A DNA stretch of 22,095 bases. It comes from Acanthaster planci. Lineage: Eukaryota; Echinodermata; Asteroidea; Valvatida; Acanthasteridae. The position numbers and the translations under genes were made by a program. This document shows, one piece after another, positions 16,986 through 22,095 of this stretch. Location: assembly GCF_001949145.1 (NCBI RefSeq), contig NW_019091600.1, positions 1-22,095 of the forward strand. Direction: 5' to 3'. Each line of letters begins with the position of its first letter. Positions within the stretch are counted from its first letter, which is position 1. Under the pieces are notes generated by a model. It was given only the letters and a program-made list of their open reading frames with translations. It ran no database searches and was not told the DNA's origin.

Positions 16986-19900
16986 CTGAAGCAAAGTATG
17001 GAGCAAAGGCAGGATTAATTAATAAATTCACACTAATGAAAACATGACAGGGTCACATCTCATCAAAATGATGTATGGATGGTATACCTTTTCATCCCTA
17101 CATGTAAGTGTGCACATAGGGACAACAGATATTGGACAAACAGGTACCAGGACCCTACTATCCCAGGTTTTTATTTTATCTATACACTGTACATCAGAAA
17201 GGTTTCTGTGTACATGTGTAATACGTGCACATAATTCGGTATGTGATATGAGGTTCTCAGCATTGAATGCTGGAACGTGTTAACAAGAGGCACATCTGTC
17301 ATGCACAAGAGTGAAGGTAGAGATGGACTTACGTGTACAAACCAAATGACATCCATGTGAGTCAGTAAGAAGTAAACATCTCAAAGGCATTTGACCTGAA
17401 TGAGTCTTACCATCTGAAACCTTCTAATCAAAGTATCCTACTGACATCTGTGAACTGAATAAAAGTGTGGTTGAACCAGCCCCGACAAGTCAGAGGGCAA
17501 CTGGGTGTCTTGAAGCTTTTTTGACTTTGAGATACAAAAGTGGTCTTTCTTAAGACACACTTACCAACCCAAACTGTGCAAACCTTGGCCACTTCTTCCC
17601 TGGCCACTGGCCTCCTAGTCAAATTGTCTCCTTCTCAAATCAACCTTTGGCTTATTTGGGACAATTATTCAACATTTTTGAAATTGAAACATGGAAATTA
17701 CCTTGTGATGAAAAACAGGAGGTTGTCATCAACTGCCCAATGGAACTTGGTCAAGTTAGGTCCTCATGGGCCTTCCTGCCTCAAAGGTAGCAAACAGGAA
17801 CCTGCAGCAATAAGAGAGTAATGCTATAATTAATTCTTTTACGTTACAAGTACTCATTGCATTAACATTTAATTAGAGAAGTTACAAGTTTCCTTGGTCA
17901 ATCCTCGGAAAGCAAGGGGGAGGAGTAACTCACTCTGTGACATATTCTTTGATTTCATCACAATTTGTTCATCCAGGCTGAGCATTTTGGATCTTTTCCA
18001 GTGATGTCTTTAACTATTTTGACACCAATTTTGTAGGGGTGCGCAGTTACGGGTATTTTTACAACCAGGTGCCCGTTTTTTGTTAACATAGGGTACCCGG
18101 GTACCCAGAAAAGAGATCACTTTATAACAAATGGCACTGCGCGCGACCCGGAGGACCATGTGCCCCAAAACACGGTTCTTTTTGGTACATAGGAAGCAAG
18201 CAGCACATTGTTCTAAAAATTGGAGTTAATCTCTACTACCTTTTTATCAAACGAAATTGTTACCTTCAGTTTGCAAAATGTTTTTGTGGATATATAAAAC
18301 AGAAAAACAAATCCTCACAGGGAACGTCAGAAAAGAGAACAGAGCTGCAAACCACCTACATGATATATGCACCCGCAACCACTCAAAGGAATTGTCCCGG
18401 ATGCTGCATGACCACGTACACACGGAACACATGTGGCGTGCACAAACGGTGAGCGCTGGTCGTGTCACGTGCGGACCAGATCAGTGCTATGTACGTCACA
18501 GGTTAAAAGGTTTAAAGTTTTATGTACAAAAACACCACCGTAACTCGAACAATGCCCACACCATTATATCCACTTTTTGAAGTTTCTGATTCAAAAAACG
18601 CCACCAAAATGCTTCAAACGGCATTAAAAGTATCGAAAGTCTATATAGGGTGAGGAGTCATCGCAAGTGCATTTCTTTTTTCACGAGAACCAGTTGTATG
18701 CACATTGCACAAATCAACATAGCTGCAACTGTAATCCTGGCTTTCAAGACACTGAAACTAACCTGATTGCTAACGCGGGCCCAATTACATGTACATGTAG
18801 GTAAACACCACACATGAAAGTATGGGACTAGAACTTAGCTAAAGTAAGACGCATAGACCAACAAGACAAACGGAAAGGAAAGATGCATGTAAGGAGTTGG
18901 TGCCCATTACGCTATAGTTTACACATGATCAAGGGTCTGTCACATGCCCAATTTAAAAAATCACACTGATGAAAATTCCTGAGGGAGTACCTCTGCACCT
19001 GCCCATTTTTTGAAGAGGGTACAGTAACCAAATTCACAGTGTCATGTAAACAGTATACATTTCAAACTTTCAAACAGGGGGCCCCCAGGGGATAGGCCCT
19101 CCACTGGAGAGGATACATTTCTCACTCCTCTCCTCCCCCCATCATTCCCCTCAATTTTTCAGGGTGGTACAAGGACATTATCTTTGACATTTTAAATATA
19201 AACATTTTTCAGACATAGATAGATCTCCATGGCATGTCGATGTTGAAGAACTTTCAAAAAGCAAACTGCAATTCACAAAGTCCTTGGGATCAATTCTGAA
19301 ATCACTGCTGCACGGATTCACATTTGCTCATTGCTATCGCACAGGGCTACATGACTCATACAGACACCCAAACATTTATGTTTTTTCCAAATGCATTCAC
19401 TGAATGGCACAGCCCCTCCCCACCCCCATTTAAAAAAGTGAAGAGTGCAAAATGAACCCTTTAACACCACCCACAAATGCCCACTGTTCGTGTTATTTAT
19501 TCATGTTGTGTGAGGGTAAATTAAACCAGACATCACTCTTCAACTCACCCAGTGTACATGTAATACAAAAGTGACCAGTATTTGCAAAACTAGTGTTCAC
19601 ATACATATATCAGTATCTAATTACATGTACATGTATCTCTGAAATGGAAGTATCTATAGATGAAAAATTTATCTTATTACATGATTCTCACTTCAATGGC
19701 CTGATCGGTTCATGCACTTTATCAGACTGTAAAAACTATCAGATTTAAAAACCTTTCCAACAACTCAAAATCATGAAATGCTACACAGCACAAGTACAAC
19801 TGGGCATACGGTAAGGCTGGCTTGATTGAATTCACTTCAATTAAGTTTTTTTTAAGCATTGATTTAAATCAACAGTTAGCAAAAAAAATAAAAAATACCT

Positions 19901-20241
19901 CCCCCAAAGGTGAAAATTGTTTTCTTCAGGTCTTCAGTTTTTCAGCTGATTTATAATTTGTTCAAGTTTTTCACATTTTAAATGGCAAATATACACATGT
20001 CTGAGCCCTTCAGAATAGGCAATATTGTGGCACTGGGTATATTCATACAACAGAAATTATGGGTGAACACATGTTATAAGCAATGTATGCGTGATTTAGG
20101 GTTAAAGTTTATAGTATTTGATTTAAGCATCCACTTCTAAGTCAAACGCAGTAAAGTGAATATTATGCCGTGAATAGTTACAAAGACACTCAACGGGGTT
20201 GTAGGCTTGCACATAAATTCTGACTTAAAATGTAGTTATTC
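16986..20241. other. 3.3 kb upstream of the kinase, no gene recognised
   Basis: Must hold the 5' non-coding exon or promoter of the kinase if the acceptor at 16986-16987 is used. Candidate minus-strand donors (GTAAGT-like) occur near 17330, 17564 and 17702, none with coding support. ACATGTACATGTA motifs recur near 18788 and 19622. The palindrome at 18091-18106 and a possible transposon edge at 18034 are listed separately. Confidence 0.5.
18034..18106 (+). mobile_element. Possible fragment of a hAT-like element
   Basis: TAGGGGTGCGCAG at 18034-18046 resembles terminal sequences of hAT elements, and is followed within 60 bases by the perfect 16-base palindrome GGGTACCCGGGTACCC (18091-18106). 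A matching opposite end was not found, so only a fragment or chance similarity can be claimed. Confidence 0.25.
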
Positions 20242-21140
20242 TAGTGTTGGAGTACTCAAGTTGCAAGTACTCAGCCTGTACTCGACTATCAGTTCTCGAA
20301 ATTTATTTGGACTTGGCCCATACTCTATTCTTTGTACTCAAATTTTGCATGTACTCGGATGTCAAGTACTCAGTACTCAGCCCCAGTACTCGAGGGTGTA
20401 ATTCGAGTACAGTGCTCAATTGATTCCTCGCAAATGCATAGGCAGTGCTGGGTGCGCCAGCTTAATGCACGCTGGGTGCATTTATTCATCTTTAAAGTTT
20501 TTAGTGAAGTTCCTGTCTCCATGCCACGGATGTAGTACTGATTTGTAAATCTGGACTCAGGCTTGAGTCATAAATTCATGCCACATTTTAGCAGTAGTTA
20601 TGCATGCATGTAACGACAGCGCATTTGTACGTGTTTCAGTGCAGAAACTATTGCCGAAGTTCATGAGCACGAGGGCCACAGATATTCGTTGAATATTCTT
20701 TTCAATCATTGAAAATGGCATCGATTTCTGATATAATTAAATGGGGCTATGAAGATCACCAGGAGTTCAGCATCAGGTATTCATAAGTCACACTGTTTGT
20801 TTAAAAACGGTAAAAATAATCATTGCCAGTTATGCATTGACATTTTCACATGAACAAAAGGTGTGAATATCCACATGGTAATACAGATTTGTGTTGCACG
20901 AAGACCAAGTGCCTGTTTAAATTACAGTATTTGCTTATTTGTTTATTGTACTGCTTTGCAATTGTACTCGGACTCAGACCAGGGTACTTGGACTCGGCCC
21001 AGTAATCGGCCTTTGATGTACTTGGACTCAGAGATTCGAACTCGGACTCATCACCAATGTAATTGGACTCAGCCCAGGACTCGGCCCTAAAGTACTCGGA
21101 GTACTCTGTACTCGGATTTGAGGACTTGACTCCATCACTT
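20242..21140. mobile_element. Probable non-autonomous hAT-like transposon rich in ACTCGG motifs
   Basis: The left end TAGTGTTGGAGTACTCAAG and the inverse of the right end (AAGTGATGGAGTCAAG) match as short imperfect terminal inverted repeats (AGTG-TGGAGT). Flanks share GTTATT (20235-20240 and 21141-21146), six bases of an expected eight-base target duplication. Both subterminal parts (20260-20410 and 20965-21120) are dense in TACTCG, GGACTCGG and GTACTC motifs, typical of hAT subterminal repeats. No transposase is encoded. Confidence 0.55.
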
Positions 21141-21689
21141 GTTATTAGGTCTAGTAATTATTTATTTAGGCAAATTTATTTAGTCCAAAAATGGCAAGGA
21201 ACAGTTAAAGTATGACTATTGTGGTCTGAGAATCAGCTGCCCCAATTAGAATCACACAATATGAAATATGTTGCTTTGGTTATGTAATTTACTGTACCTA
21301 TTATGTTAGGGTGCATCACACTTAAAGATAAATATGGGCACAAAAATAACAGCCCACCTGAGTGTTACTAAATACCTGTTAAGTCATAGAGTCAAGAAGA
21401 AGTCAATATATGATGGATTTCCAGTGATTTTGTTCTAAAATTTTACTTTCATTTTCCAAACACCCCTATCCATTTGATGGAATATTCCTTGTGCAAATAG
21501 GCAAATTCGCGGCCTGCACACAGACTCTGCAAGAATCAGAATCAAACTGTCTTGTATCCAGATGCCAGAGCGTGTTTTACGCATTGGGCATTATCGCATC
21601 TTATCAGGCATTATCAAATATTAATACACGGTTAAGTTGCACATTGTTGAATAGGGAGACTATCTGAGGTATTTACAAATGTGCAATGG

Positions 21690-22010
21690 CGAACACCGAA
21701 AAATAAAGGACAGCACTGGTCAGAACAGAAAACTGCTGGAATCTACCGGAAACACCAGAACACTATTGAAAAAAAAAACAGAAAACTACTGGAAATCTAT
21801 CGGAAACACCAGAAGAACAATAATTGGAAAACACCAGAAAACTACCGCAAATCTCTCGGAAACACCAGAAGAAAACTAATTGGATAACACCCAACAACTG
21901 CTGGAAATCTACCGGAAACAGCAGAAGAACACAAAATGTAAAACACGAGAAAACTGCTGGAAATCTACCGGAAACACGAGAAGACTACATGAAAACACAG
22001 GAAAACACAA
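21690..22010. repeat. Minisatellite, about 56-base unit, five or more copies
   Basis: The marker CGGAAACA recurs at 21747, 21801, 21857, 21913 and 21969, spacing 54, 56, 56 and 56. Each unit has GAAAACTGCTGGAAATCTAC before it, with small differences, and AGAAGAA after it. The sequence is A-rich and poor in T. Because 56 is not a multiple of three, the long overlapping open frames here change reading frame from copy to copy and are not a repeat protein. The array decays into A/C-rich sequence toward the window end. Confidence 0.85.
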
Positions 22011-22095
22011 CAACTCACACACCAAAAAAATCAGGAAAAACTGCAACCCACCAAACTACAAAACAACACCCTTAATACTACTGAAAAACACAAAA

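Noticed and set aside
17428-17622. Minus-strand frame ending at a GTAAGT donor, considered as an upstream kinase exon
   Set aside because: Its frame would enter the kinase exon in the wrong phase, the upstream acceptor is poor, and other equally good donors occur near 17330 and 17702; a non-coding 5' exon remains possible.
21679-22075. Overlapping plus-strand frames suggesting a repeat protein
   Set aside because: The repeat unit is about 56 bases, not a multiple of three, so the peptide does not repeat in register; the frames stay open because T is rare.
1-22095. Search for tRNA, rRNA, CRISPR arrays and bacterial operon signals
   Set aside because: None seen; the spliced animal gene structure makes prokaryotic features inapplicable.

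Overview
This is a eukaryotic, almost certainly animal, genomic window of about 41-42% GC by eye. Its recognised genes lie on the minus strand and are split by many introns. The main gene is the C-terminal two-thirds of a CBP/p300-type lysine acetyltransferase (co-ortholog of vertebrate CREBBP and EP300). I rebuilt fifteen exons (A to O) from splice sites, reading phase and homology; they run from 12696 down to the stop codon at 589 and join without a frame break. Together they encode about 1,359 residues: bromodomain, RING/PHD, acetyltransferase domain with a lysine-rich loop, ZZ finger, TAZ2 finger, NCBD and a glutamine-rich tail. Exon boundaries and protein features suggest an invertebrate. 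Amphioxus would fit (short introns, ZAK-like kinase, hAT-like repeats), but the species is not proven.

Layout from high to low coordinates (direction of transcription): 21.7-22.1 kb holds a 56-base minisatellite. 20.2-21.1 kb looks like a non-autonomous hAT-like transposon rich in ACTCGG motifs. 17.0-20.2 kb shows no convincing gene. 16118-16985 is a ZAK/MLTK-like (TKL group) protein kinase domain in a single uninterrupted exon. Three small candidate exons follow (14512-14577, 14158-14249, and about 13281-13542), the last rich in proline and KQEP motifs. The CBP bromodomain starts at 12696.

Two observations stand out. First, the kinase exon, the three small exons and bromodomain exon A have compatible splice phases (1-1, 1-1, 0-0, 1-1) and no in-frame stop, while TAZ1 and KIX are absent from the 9.4 kb upstream of exon A. 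This could mean a kinase-acetyltransferase chimera, a kinase nested in a long CBP intron, or an assembly join. Second, a well-formed 60-base, phase 0-0 exon lies in the ancient intron that splits the bromodomain ZA loop. If included, it would add 20 residues next to the acetyl-lysine pocket.

Only DNA was available: exon calls are inferred without transcripts, and no database search was run.
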